Below, piece after piece: positions 1 to 5,721 of a stretch of DNA of 7,698 nt. Within the stretch, counting starts at the first letter, position 1, and each line of letters opens with the position of its first letter. The DNA comes from Anaerotignum sp. Its GTDB lineage: Bacteria; Bacillota; Clostridia; Lachnospirales; Anaerotignaceae. The DNA is taken from NCBI GenBank assembly GCA_017560955.1, contig JAFZDV010000023.1:1-7698 (forward strand). Reading direction: 5' to 3'. The notes under the pieces were generated by a model. That model saw only the letters and a program-made list of their open reading frames with translations, was not told the origin of the DNA and did no database searches. The translations under genes and the position numbers were made by a program.

Positions 1-832
1 GAATACCCTCAAAATCCTCTTTCATATACTGCAGTGTCTTATCGATACCATCGGCATTATCTTTTGTATGGTCTGCTTTTGTCATACCGCGACCTTCAAA
101 AATATCCTCAATTTTACCAATCGCAACGACTTCCATACCTTTTTCCTTCGCCAGATCAAGGATCGTCACACCTGTAGGCTCCAGAGAGAAGTCCCTTCTG
201 TTTTTAGTTCTGGTGAAACCTTCTTCCGCATTACCGATAAAAGGACGGGCAATGACACGGGCAACCCCGTGCTCACCTGTCAGGATCTTTCTGGCTTTTT
301 CGCAGATTTCATAGAGTTTTTCCACAGGGATGACATCCTCATGGGCTGCGATCTGGAATACGCTGTCCGCAGAAGTATAAACAATAGGATATCCTGTTTT
401 CACATGTTCAGGACCCAGATCCTGAATAATGACCGTTCCCGAAGCCGCGTAGTTGCCGATACATTTTGTACCGATGGCCTCCTCAAAAGCTTCGATCACT
501 TCATCAGGAAAACCATTTTCTGTATAAGTCGGGAAAGGTTCTTTTGTAATGATGCCTGCAATTTCCCAATGGCCTGTTGTTGTATCCTTACCAATGGACA
601 TTTCAGCCATTTTGCCAAAAGCCCCTTTCGGTGCATCCACTTTTCCCAACAATTCAATTTCTTCACCCTGCATATTCCCCAGTCCCAAAGCACAGAGGTT
701 CGGCAGACTGGTTTCAGGTCTTGCTTTTTTGATATTGACCAATGTGTTGCTGCCAACATCGCCAAAGTCCGCCGCATCAGGCAGCGCGCCAATGCCAACA
801 CTATCTAAAACAATGATAATTGCTCGTTTCAT
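1..832 (-). CDS. deoB: Phosphopentomutase (partial, C-terminus beyond window)
   Basis: Interconverts (deoxy)ribose-1-phosphate and (deoxy)ribose-5-phosphate in the cytoplasm, linking nucleoside phosphorolysis to the pentose pathway. The frame is open from ATG at 832 to the left edge: 277 codons of a family that is usually about 390-400 residues. Visible family marks are the N-terminal metal-binding stretch [13 protein letters not shown] (Asp10), the catalytic segment [10 protein letters not shown] (residues 81-90) with Thr84 as the expected phosphorylated residue by alignment with Bacillus cereus phosphopentomutase, [14 protein letters not shown] (152-165) and VIARPF (193-198). The remaining C-terminal metal ligands lie outside the window. 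The start is fixed by AGGAGG eight bases upstream, lying inside the 3' end of pdp. The gene starts three bases after the pdp stop, so the two are surely co-transcribed. Only Thr replaces the usual Met after the nucleophile. Confidence 0.95.
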   Translation of the reverse strand, partial: MKRAIIIVLDSVGIGALPDAADFGDVGSNTLVNIKKARPETSLPNLCALGLGNMQGEEIELLGKVDAPKGAFGKMAEMSIGKDTTTGHWEIAGIITKEPFPTYTENGFPDEVIEAFEEAIGTKCIGNYAASGTVIIQDLGPEHVKTGYPIVYTSADSVFQIAAHEDVIPVEKLYEICEKARKILTGEHGVARVIARPFIGNAEEGFTRTKNRRDFSLEPTGVTILDLAKEKGMEVVAIGKIEDIFEGRGMTKADHTKDNADGIDKTLQYMKEDFEGI

Positions 833-835
833 ATC

Positions 836-2152
836 TCAATCCTCCTGTCTGATGATCTTCCAGATGAGGGGCGGCTGTTCTGTCGCAGGTTTTTCTGCAA
901 TCGTGATCGCTTTTTTCAGGAAAACCGCAGCAGAATCGCATTTCTCCTTACTTTCACTATACACGATAGCCAGCGTTTCTCCTGTTGCAATTGCACCACC
1001 TGTACGTTTTTTCATGATAATTCCGGCACCAAAATCCAGCGGCTGTCCTTTAAACATACGTCCTGCGCCTGTTTCCTGAGAGGCTCTGCCAATCATTGCC
1101 GTATCCATCTTTGTGATATAGCCATCTCTGTCTGCCTTCACTTCCATCTTCACAGGAGACAGTGGAAGCAGGTCATAGTTATCAATAATATTCACATCGC
1201 CGCCCTGCTGCGCAATCATTTCTCTGAATTTTTCCAGCCCCTTGCCATTTCTGATTTGTTCCATCAACAGTTCCTTACCCTCAGTTTCTGTCTGTACTCT
1301 GCCTGCCAGAAGTAGCATATTTGCCCCTAGCGTCAGAGAAACTTCCAGAAGGTCGCCTTCTACATTGCCTTTCAGCACTTCAATGGCTTCCATTACCTCC
1401 AGACTATTACCGATATACATCCCCAAGGGCTGATCCATACCGCTGATGACTGCGGTCACCTTTCGGCCTACACGTCTGCCCATACTTACCATGATTTCCG
1501 CCAGACTTTCTGCACTTTCCAGATCTTTCATAAAAGCGCCGCTGCCACATTTTACATCCAGCACAATGCCATCTGCCCCTGCAGCGATCTTCTTGGACAT
1601 GATACTGGCAGCAATCAAAGGGATACTGTCTACCGTTCCTGTTACATCCCTCATTGCATAGAGTTTCTTATCCGCAGGTGTCAGGTCATCCGTCTGGCTC
1701 ATAACAACGATACCGCTTTTCCGCGCAAAGGCCAGCGCCTGTTCTTCTAATACATCCACCCGAAAACCGGGGATAGATTCCAGTTTATCAATGGTACCAC
1801 CGGAAAAACCCAGCCCTCGGCCACTCATTTTCACTACAGGCACACCAACAGAGGCTACCAGTGGTGCCAGAATCAATGTTGTTGTATCTGCAACCCCACC
1901 TGTACTGTGCTTATCCACCTTAAACCCTTCCACAGAAGAAAGATCGATCGTATTTCCGGAAACGGCCATCCCCATCGTCAGTTGTGCCGTTTCTTCCTCA
2001 TCCATACCTTTCAGCAGGATCGCCATCAATAAAGCAGAAATCTGGTAATCAGGCAGAGAGCCGTCGGTCACACCTGCCACAAAATAATTGATCTCCTCGG
2101 CATCCAATTTCCCGCCGTCTCGCTTTTTAATAATGATATCCACAAAATTCAT
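836..2152 (-). CDS. pdp: Pyrimidine-nucleoside phosphorylase (PyNP)
   Basis: Phosphorolyses uridine and thymidine/deoxyuridine to base plus (deoxy)ribose-1-phosphate. It belongs to the thymidine/pyrimidine phosphorylase family (glycosyltransferase family 3; called deoA in enterics). The length of 438 residues is normal for the family. DKHSTGG (80-86) supplies Lys81, His82 and Ser83. Arg168, Ser183 and Lys187 match the pyrimidine-binding Arg171, Ser186 and Lys190 of E. coli thymidine phosphorylase with a constant offset of three. Ser110 and Thr120 match the phosphate-binding residues. Lys108 sits where, as I recall, the broad-specificity Bacillus enzymes also have Lys, so uridine plus thymidine use is likelier than thymidine alone. 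The signature reads GLGFSGGT (113-120) instead of the usual GLGHTGGT. AGGAGG lies six bases before the ATG. First gene of an operon with deoB, whose product handles the sugar phosphate made here. Confidence 0.96.
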   Translation of the reverse strand: MNFVDIIIKKRDGGKLDAEEINYFVAGVTDGSLPDYQISALLMAILLKGMDEEETAQLTMGMAVSGNTIDLSSVEGFKVDKHSTGGVADTTTLILAPLVASVGVPVVKMSGRGLGFSGGTIDKLESIPGFRVDVLEEQALAFARKSGIVVMSQTDDLTPADKKLYAMRDVTGTVDSIPLIAASIMSKKIAAGADGIVLDVKCGSGAFMKDLESAESLAEIMVSMGRRVGRKVTAVISGMDQPLGMYIGNSLEVMEAIEVLKGNVEGDLLEVSLTLGANMLLLAGRVQTETEGKELLMEQIRNGKGLEKFREMIAQQGGDVNIIDNYDLLPLSPVKMEVKADRDGYITKMDTAMIGRASQETGAGRMFKGQPLDFGAGIIMKKRTGGAIATGETLAIVYSESKEKCDSAAVFLKKAITIAEKPATEQPPLIWKIIRQED

Positions 2153-2195
2153 AAAGAACCTCCTCTCAGGAGTGATTTTTCCTTTTTATATTATT

Positions 2196-2224
2196 ATTTT
2201 ACCACAGAACACCCCTTCTTTCCA
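2196..2224 (-). promoter_or_regulatory. Candidate sigma-A promoter of pdp-deoB
   Basis: On the minus strand, TGGAAA (2224-2219, 4/6 to consensus) is followed after 17 bases by TAAAAT (2201-2196, 5/6). Transcription would start near 2189, giving a leader of about 37 nt. A 9-bp direct repeat ACCACAGAA (plus strand, 2201-2209 and 2224-2232) touches both boxes and could be an operator. The -35 box is weak, so this is tentative. Confidence 0.35.
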
Positions 2225-2387
2225 CCACAGAAAAACATTTGTCAGCACAAGAAGGCAAACACTTCGTAGGACTACATCCTACTCATCGATTTGCTCCGCA
2301 AATCTTACTTCACAAATGAATTCCAACTGACCTGCAAGCAGTTCATTTGAAATTTATCCTGCGAACTGTTTTTCTCCGCTTTAAACG
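2225..2387. repeat. Dyad-rich intergenic block, no gene seen
   Basis: This stretch between the pdp promoter and the rpsT terminator holds no credible reading frame but several inverted repeats: GTAGGA/TCCTAC (2266-2271 with 2277-2282), GATTTGC/GCAAATC with a 3-base loop (2288-2294 with 2298-2304), and CAAATGAA/TTCATTTG as a longer-range pair beginning near 2313 and ending near 2350. The right arm of the last also overlaps CAGTTC, which pairs with GAACTG near 2363-2368. Such density of short hairpins resembles dispersed intergenic repeats (REP-like or MITE-like), but a single copy cannot prove that. Confidence 0.45.
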
Positions 2388-2416
2388 AAAAAAGGGACAT
2401 CCTTTTGGATGTCCCT
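2388..2416 (-). terminator. Rho-independent terminator of rpsT
   Basis: A perfect 10-bp stem AGGGACATCC/GGATGTCCCT with a 4-base loop spans 2393-2416. On the minus strand it is followed by a run of six T (complement of 2393-2388). It lies 17 bases past the rpsT stop and separates rpsT from the downstream pdp-deoB unit. Confidence 0.93.
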
Positions 2417-2432
2417 AAATTCTCGCTTTTAA

Positions 2433-2693
2433 TTACAGGCTGTTAACCAGTCTTGTCAGTGTAGATTTTTTTCTAGCAACTGTGTTTTTGTGGTAGATGC
2501 CTTTGATGTATGCTCTGTCGATAGCGGAGATAGCGCCTTTCAGAGCAACTGCTGCTACTTCTTTGTCACCTGCGTTTACAGCAACGATAACTTTTTTCAT
2601 AGCTGTTTTAACCTGAGATTTGATCATTTTGTTTCTCAGTGTTTTTTTGTTGATAACTTTGATTCTTTTCTTAGCGGATTTGATATTAGCCAA
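2433..2693 (-). CDS. rpsT: 30S ribosomal protein S20 (bS20)
   Basis: Primary 16S rRNA-binding protein of the small subunit. The 86-residue product begins MANIKSAKKRIKV and is very rich in Lys and Arg, with the conserved KSAKKRI start, an NKMIKSQVKTAMKKV helix region and the C-terminal segment IYHKNTVARKKSTLTRLV; the length is typical (85-90). The start codon is TTG (2693-2691), not ATG: AGGAGG lies eight bases upstream at 2707-2702 and MANIKSAKKR is the canonical N-terminus, so the start is secure. E. coli rpsT also uses UUG, where the weak start matters for autoregulation. Single-gene transcription unit with its own promoter (2855-2883), structured leader and terminator. Divergent from gpr. 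Confidence 0.98.
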   Translation of the reverse strand: MANIKSAKKRIKVINKKTLRNKMIKSQVKTAMKKVIVAVNAGDKEVAAVALKGAISAIDRAYIKGIYHKNTVARKKSTLTRLVNSL

Positions 2694-2701
2694 TGTAATT
2701 T

Positions 2702-2707
2702 CCTCCT
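2702..2707 (-). promoter_or_regulatory. Ribosome-binding site deciding the rpsT TTG start
   Basis: AGGAGG on the minus strand, eight bases before TTG 2693-2691. No in-frame ATG lies at suitable spacing, so the site fixes the non-ATG start of S20. Confidence 0.9.
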
Positions 2708-2723
2708 AAATAATAATGATTTT

Positions 2724-2848
2724 GTGGTTTTCTCTGGATATTTTTGCATATCCTCTTCTAATTACTATTAACCACCTGTGAGGGCTTCTCCCTCCGAACG
2801 GCTGGGGCCTTTTTTACACTCTCTCGAGCACCCCGTGGTTAACTCAAC
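2724..2848 (-). ncRNA. Structured 5' leader of rpsT, candidate autoregulatory RNA
   Basis: The transcript should begin near 2848. An 8-bp stem TTAACCAC (2842-2835) / GTGGTTAA (2775-2768) then encloses 59 nt that hold a GAGGG/CCCTC hairpin (2794-2790 with 2784-2780), a small CTC-GAGA-GAG hairpin (2828-2819) and a possible GGGG/CCCC pair. Downstream are a GGATAT/ATATCC hairpin (2753-2748 with 2741-2736) and a second AACCAC (2729-2724) that could take GTGGTT 2775-2770 away from the first stem. No T-run follows, so any control would be on translation or stability. I cannot match this to a named Rfam family. Autoregulation by S20 is an inference from other ribosomal-protein leaders. Confidence 0.5.
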
Positions 2849-2854
2849 AGATAT

Positions 2855-2883
2855 ATTCTACCTTATGAATCCAAATAAGTCAA
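2855..2883 (-). promoter_or_regulatory. Sigma-A promoter of rpsT
   Basis: On the minus strand, TTGACT (2883-2878, 5/6) is followed by exactly 17 bases and then TAGAAT (2860-2855, 5/6). Expected start near G2848, only about six bases before the first arm of the leader stem, giving a leader of about 155 nt to the TTG codon. Confidence 0.85.
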
Positions 2884-2884
2884 T

Positions 2885-2914
2885 GAATACTTTTCAAAAG
2901 TACGAAAAAAAATA
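2885..2914 (+). promoter_or_regulatory. Possible sigma-G promoter of gpr
   Basis: GAATA (2885-2889) fits the forespore sigma-G -35 pattern GHATR. Eighteen bases later AAAAATA (2908-2914) partly fits the -10 pattern CATNNTA. Known gpr genes are transcribed by sigma-G (and sigma-F) in the forespore. No good sigma-A boxes are seen for gpr. A-rich DNA makes chance matches easy, so confidence is low. The region overlaps the palindrome 2888-2902. Confidence 0.35.
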
Positions 2915-2941
2915 ATCAAAAAACCGAAAGGCAGTGAGTAA

Positions 2942-3955
2942 ATGACCCAATTTCATGAAAATACCCTTAAAAATCCATTCTCCATCCGCACAGACCTTGC
3001 CATCGAAGCCAGAGAACTGGCGCAGCAGGAAGCATCCGCCGCTGATGAACTGGAAGGTGTGGATGTAAAAACAGAAGAAACTTCTGATTATTTTCTGACC
3101 CATGTGCGCATCCTTTCCGAAGAAGGCAGCCGCCTGATGGGCAAACCTAAAGGAGATTATATCACACTTGAGTCAGAAATGCTAAAGGAAAATAACACAG
3201 AATGCCACAAAAAAATCATCAAAGTTTTAGCCGAAAACATCCATTCTCTTGTGGAATTTGGAAAAGATGCCTGTGTTCTTGTGGCAGGACTGGGCAACTG
3301 GAACATCACCCCAGATGCACTAGGCCCAAAAGTCGTTTCCAAAATCCTTGTGACCCGCCATCTGCAGGGCTCCCTGCCGCAGGAAATCGAAGAAACCGTC
3401 CGCCCCGTTGCTGCCGTCAGTCCCGGAGTCATGGGCATCACAGGCATTGAAACAGGTGAGATCCTGAAAGGGATCGTTGAAAAAGTCCATCCCACCCTGC
3501 TCATCGCTATCGATGCTCTGGCAGCCCGTCGTTCCAGCCGTATCAATGCCGCTATCCAGCTTTCCAATACAGGCATCGCTCCAGGTGCAGGTGTCGGAAA
3601 CAAACGGATGATGCTGGATCAGGACAGTCTGGGCATCCCTGTCATCGCCATCGGCGTTCCTACCGTTGTAGATGCGGCCACGCTGGTCAATGACACCATG
3701 GACTGTATCTTAAATGAAATGATGGCACAGACAGAACACGGCTCTGATTTTTATAAAACCCTGCAGTCTTTAGAGCAGGAAGAAAAATATCAGATGATCG
3801 CCGATATTTTAGGGCCCTATACAGGCAATATGTTCGTTACCCCCAAAGAGGTGGATGCCGTGATCGATCGTCTGGCAAACATCATCGCCAACAGCATCAA
3901 TATCGCCCTCCACCCCGGTGTGACCATGGAAGATATCAATAAATATACCTTCTGA
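2942..3955 (+). CDS. gpr: Germination protease GPR
   Basis: Made in the forespore as an inactive zymogen; after germination it degrades the small acid-soluble proteins that coat spore DNA. The product has 337 residues, slightly shorter than the roughly 370 of the Bacillus enzymes. The propeptide boundary region NPFSIRTDLAIEA (11-23) is clear: by analogy with the B. megaterium enzyme, self-cleavage would fall between Asp18 and Leu19, in a TD-LA sequence resembling the SASP cleavage site. GLGNWNITPDALGP (116-129) carries Asp125 and LLIAIDALAARRSSRI (187-201ish) carries Asp191, matching the two Asp residues (127 and 193) proposed as catalytic in this unusual aspartic-type family (A25). Ribosome-binding site is weak (AAAGG at 2927-2931, ten bases before ATG). 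Convergent with pncB; shows the organism makes endospores. Confidence 0.97.
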   Translation: MTQFHENTLKNPFSIRTDLAIEARELAQQEASAADELEGVDVKTEETSDYFLTHVRILSEEGSRLMGKPKGDYITLESEMLKENNTECHKKIIKVLAENIHSLVEFGKDACVLVAGLGNWNITPDALGPKVVSKILVTRHLQGSLPQEIEETVRPVAAVSPGVMGITGIETGEILKGIVEKVHPTLLIAIDALAARRSSRINAAIQLSNTGIAPGAGVGNKRMMLDQDSLGIPVIAIGVPTVVDAATLVNDTMDCILNEMMAQTEHGSDFYKTLQSLEQEEKYQMIADILGPYTGNMFVTPKEVDAVIDRLANIIANSINIALHPGVTMEDINKYTF

Positions 3956-3960
3956 AAAGA

Positions 3961-3982
3961 AAAACCCTGACTTTCGTCAGGG
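3961..3982. terminator. Bidirectional terminator between gpr and pncB
   Basis: Stem CCCTGAC/GTCAGGG (3965-3971 with 3976-3982) with a 4-base loop, placed between the converging stops (gpr 3955, pncB 3996). On the minus strand it is followed by a T-rich run (complement of AAAAGAAAA, 3956-3964), ideal for pncB. On the plus strand the tail is only CTGTTTCT, so it should be weaker for gpr. Confidence 0.88.
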
Positions 3983-3995
3983 CTGTTTCTACATA

Positions 3996-5453
3996 TTAGA
4001 TATTTGTTGCTGCTTCGATCAGTTTCAGTTTCATCGCACTCAGCATATCAGACAGGTCAACAGGAACGATATCGGGATTTTTCAGACGTTTCTGTTCTTC
4101 CCACAGAGTTTCTTTTTCCTGTTTGCAGTATGCCTGAATATCCATTGTTTCAGGGCATTCATATACCAGTTTACCATCAATGAAGATAGGAACCAGCAGT
4201 TCTCTCAGTGTGAATGTGCCTGCAGGCAGTTTCATATTTTTCCATCTTGCACCTGTATCATAGATGTGCATATCCTGATCTTCGGAGAAGTTTTCTTCTT
4301 CCAGAGCCAGCAGGTCAGCTTTGATCTTACCTGTTTCCTTATCATAGATACGAACAACTTTTTTGATACCGGGGTTTGTTACTTTTTCTACGTTGTTGGA
4401 CAGTTTGATCTTAGGTTCGAAATCACCGTCTTCATTTTCTTCTGCAGCCAGTTTATAAACGCCGCCGAAAGCAGGACAGTCATCAGATGTGATCAGTTTT
4501 GTACCAACGCCCCACAGGCTGATTGTGGAACCCTGCAGTTTCAGGGATGTGATCAGGTTTTCATCCAGGTCACTGGATGCGGAAATGATCGCATCGGGAT
4601 AACCTGCTTCGTCCAGCATCTGTCTTGCGCGTTTGGACAGGTATGCCAGGTCACCGCTGTCCAGACGGATACCATAACCTTTTTCAGGCAGTGTGCCTTT
4701 TGCTTTCATTTCATCAAATACCTGAATTGCATGAGGTACACCGCTCTTCAGTGTATTGTATGTATCTACCAGGAAAATGCATGCATCGGGGAACAGTTCA
4801 CCATATGTACGGAAAGCTGTCAGTTCATCGGGGAAACTCATTACCCAGCTGTGTGCATGTGTACCTTTTACAGGAACATTGTACATTTTACCTGTCAGTA
4901 CGTTACTTGTTGCTACGCAGCCTGCAATTACTGCTGCTCTTGCACCCAGAGTACCTGCATCGGGACCCTGTGCACGGCGCAGACCGAATTCCAGAACGGG
5001 ATCGCCCTGTGCTGCATGTACAACACGGGAAGCTTTTGTTGCGATCAGGGACTGGTGGTTGATGATATTCAGCAGTGCTGTTTCGATCAGCTGTGCTTCG
5101 ATGATAGGTGCTTTGATTCTCATCAGAGGTTCATGAGGGAATACAACAGTACCTTCGGGGATCGCATACACTTCGCCTGTAAAACGGAAGTTTCTCAGAT
5201 AGTCAATAAAGCCTTCTGTAAAAATTTTCAGGCTTTCCAGATAAGCGATGTCTTCATCAGAAAAATGCAGTCCGTCCAGATATTCAATAGCCTGCTGCAG
5301 ACCTGCTGCGATCGCATAGCCGTTGCCGCTGGGATTCTTTCTATAGAACAGATCGAATACTACCTGTCTTTTATGTGCGCCTGTTTCATAGTAGCCCTGC
5401 ATCATAGTCAGCTCATATAAGTCTGTCAGCAGTGCAAAGTCTCTACCTTTCAT
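3996..5453 (-). CDS. pncB: Nicotinate phosphoribosyltransferase
   Basis: Joins nicotinate to PRPP, with ATP hydrolysis, to give nicotinate mononucleotide: the entry step of NAD salvage (Preiss-Handler route), in the cytoplasm. The 485-residue length fits the Gram-positive type. Visible marks are the N-terminal LLTDLYELTMMQGYY (8-22), VFDLFYRKNP, EFGLRRAQGPDAG (155-167), KGTHAHSWVMSFP (196-208) with His201 as the residue expected to be phosphorylated by comparison with AHEW of the enteric enzyme, and FLVDTYNT (227-234). Start: an upstream in-frame TTG (5459) would add two residues but lies only three bases from the AAGGAG at 5468-5463. ATG 5453 lies nine bases away and is preferred. Monocistronic, convergent with gpr and divergent from ileS. 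Codon use is strongly biased, suggesting good expression. Confidence 0.96.
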   Translation of the reverse strand: MKGRDFALLTDLYELTMMQGYYETGAHKRQVVFDLFYRKNPSGNGYAIAAGLQQAIEYLDGLHFSDEDIAYLESLKIFTEGFIDYLRNFRFTGEVYAIPEGTVVFPHEPLMRIKAPIIEAQLIETALLNIINHQSLIATKASRVVHAAQGDPVLEFGLRRAQGPDAGTLGARAAVIAGCVATSNVLTGKMYNVPVKGTHAHSWVMSFPDELTAFRTYGELFPDACIFLVDTYNTLKSGVPHAIQVFDEMKAKGTLPEKGYGIRLDSGDLAYLSKRARQMLDEAGYPDAIISASSDLDENLITSLKLQGSTISLWGVGTKLITSDDCPAFGGVYKLAAEENEDGDFEPKIKLSNNVEKVTNPGIKKVVRIYDKETGKIKADLLALEEENFSEDQDMHIYDTGARWKNMKLPAGTFTLRELLVPIFIDGKLVYECPETMDIQAYCKQEKETLWEEQKRLKNPDIVPVDLSDMLSAMKLKLIEAATNI

Positions 5454-5462
5454 TTTCAAAAT

Positions 5463-5468
5463 CTCCTT
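5463..5468 (-). promoter_or_regulatory. Ribosome-binding site deciding the pncB start
   Basis: AAGGAG on the minus strand, nine bases before ATG 5453 and only three before the in-frame TTG 5459. The spacing favours ATG. Confidence 0.85.
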
Positions 5469-5478
5469 TTTATGGAAT

Positions 5479-5522
5479 GGCAGGCTGATGGAATGTTATA
5501 TACTTTTTGAACACATCCTGCC
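5479..5522 (-). other. Imperfect hairpin in the pncB 5' leader
   Basis: GGCAGG (5479-5484) and CCTGCC (5517-5522) pair perfectly. Inside them GATG/CATC and TGTT/AACA can continue the stem with small asymmetric bulges, leaving a loop of about 12 bases. It lies between the likely pncB start of transcription and its ribosome-binding site. No terminator T-run follows and I do not recognise a known riboswitch. Confidence 0.4.
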
Positions 5523-5547
5523 GCTACTCAATATTACCGCAAAAAGT

Positions 5548-5601
5548 ACATTATAATCACATTATAATCTAGATTATACACGCTTTTTTACAGAAAAGCA
5601 A
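5548..5601 (-). promoter_or_regulatory. pncB promoter region with operator-like repeats
   Basis: ACATTATAATC occurs twice in tandem (plus strand 5548-5558 and 5559-5569), and the second copy runs into a 16-bp perfect palindrome TATAATCTAGATTATA (5563-5578). The repeats create three minus-strand TATAAT boxes (5555-5550, 5566-5561, 5578-5573). The best promoter pairs TATAAT 5578-5573 with TTGCTT (5601-5596, 3/6) at 17 bases, so the palindrome covers the -10 box and start point, a typical repressor position. The regulator is unknown. Confidence 0.5.
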
Positions 5602-5686
5602 TACTTTTCGCATTTACATCTGTCTTGTCATCTCACTTTTGTATTTTCCTGTATACAACATACTTGGTTTTTCCCAGAAAAAAGGC

Positions 5687-5715
5687 TTTACAACCCATTT
5701 TTTGAATTGTATAAT
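5687..5715 (+). promoter_or_regulatory. Sigma-A promoter of the T-box leader and ileS
   Basis: TTTACA (5687-5692, 5/6), 17-base spacer, TATAAT (5710-5715, 6/6). Transcription should begin near 5720-5722, about 25 bases before T-box Stem I. Confidence 0.88.
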
Positions 5716-5721
5716 GGACAG

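Noticed and set aside
68..808. 246-codon open frame on the plus strand
   Set aside because: Antisense to deoB, whose frame is continuous with clear phosphopentomutase motifs.
2801..2816. Plus-strand GGCTGGGGCC followed by TTTTTT, terminator-like
   Set aside because: The stem would be only three pairs, no plus-strand gene lies upstream, and the segment belongs to the rpsT leader on the other strand.
4266..5420. 384-codon open frame on the plus strand
   Set aside because: Antisense to pncB; the Cys/Phe/Gln-rich product has no family features, and pncB is certain from its motifs.
5616..5633. TGTCTTGTCA core reminiscent of a NiaR (YrxA) nicotinate-repressor site
   Set aside because: I recall the NiaR consensus only roughly, the dyad is imperfect, and it lies upstream of the best pncB promoter rather than over it. 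A motif scan with the RegPrecise NiaR matrix would decide.
5639..5658. TTGTAT/ATACAA inverted repeat upstream of the ileS promoter
   Set aside because: Six-base AT-rich arms with an 8-base loop are expected by chance in such DNA, and T-box control already explains ileS regulation.
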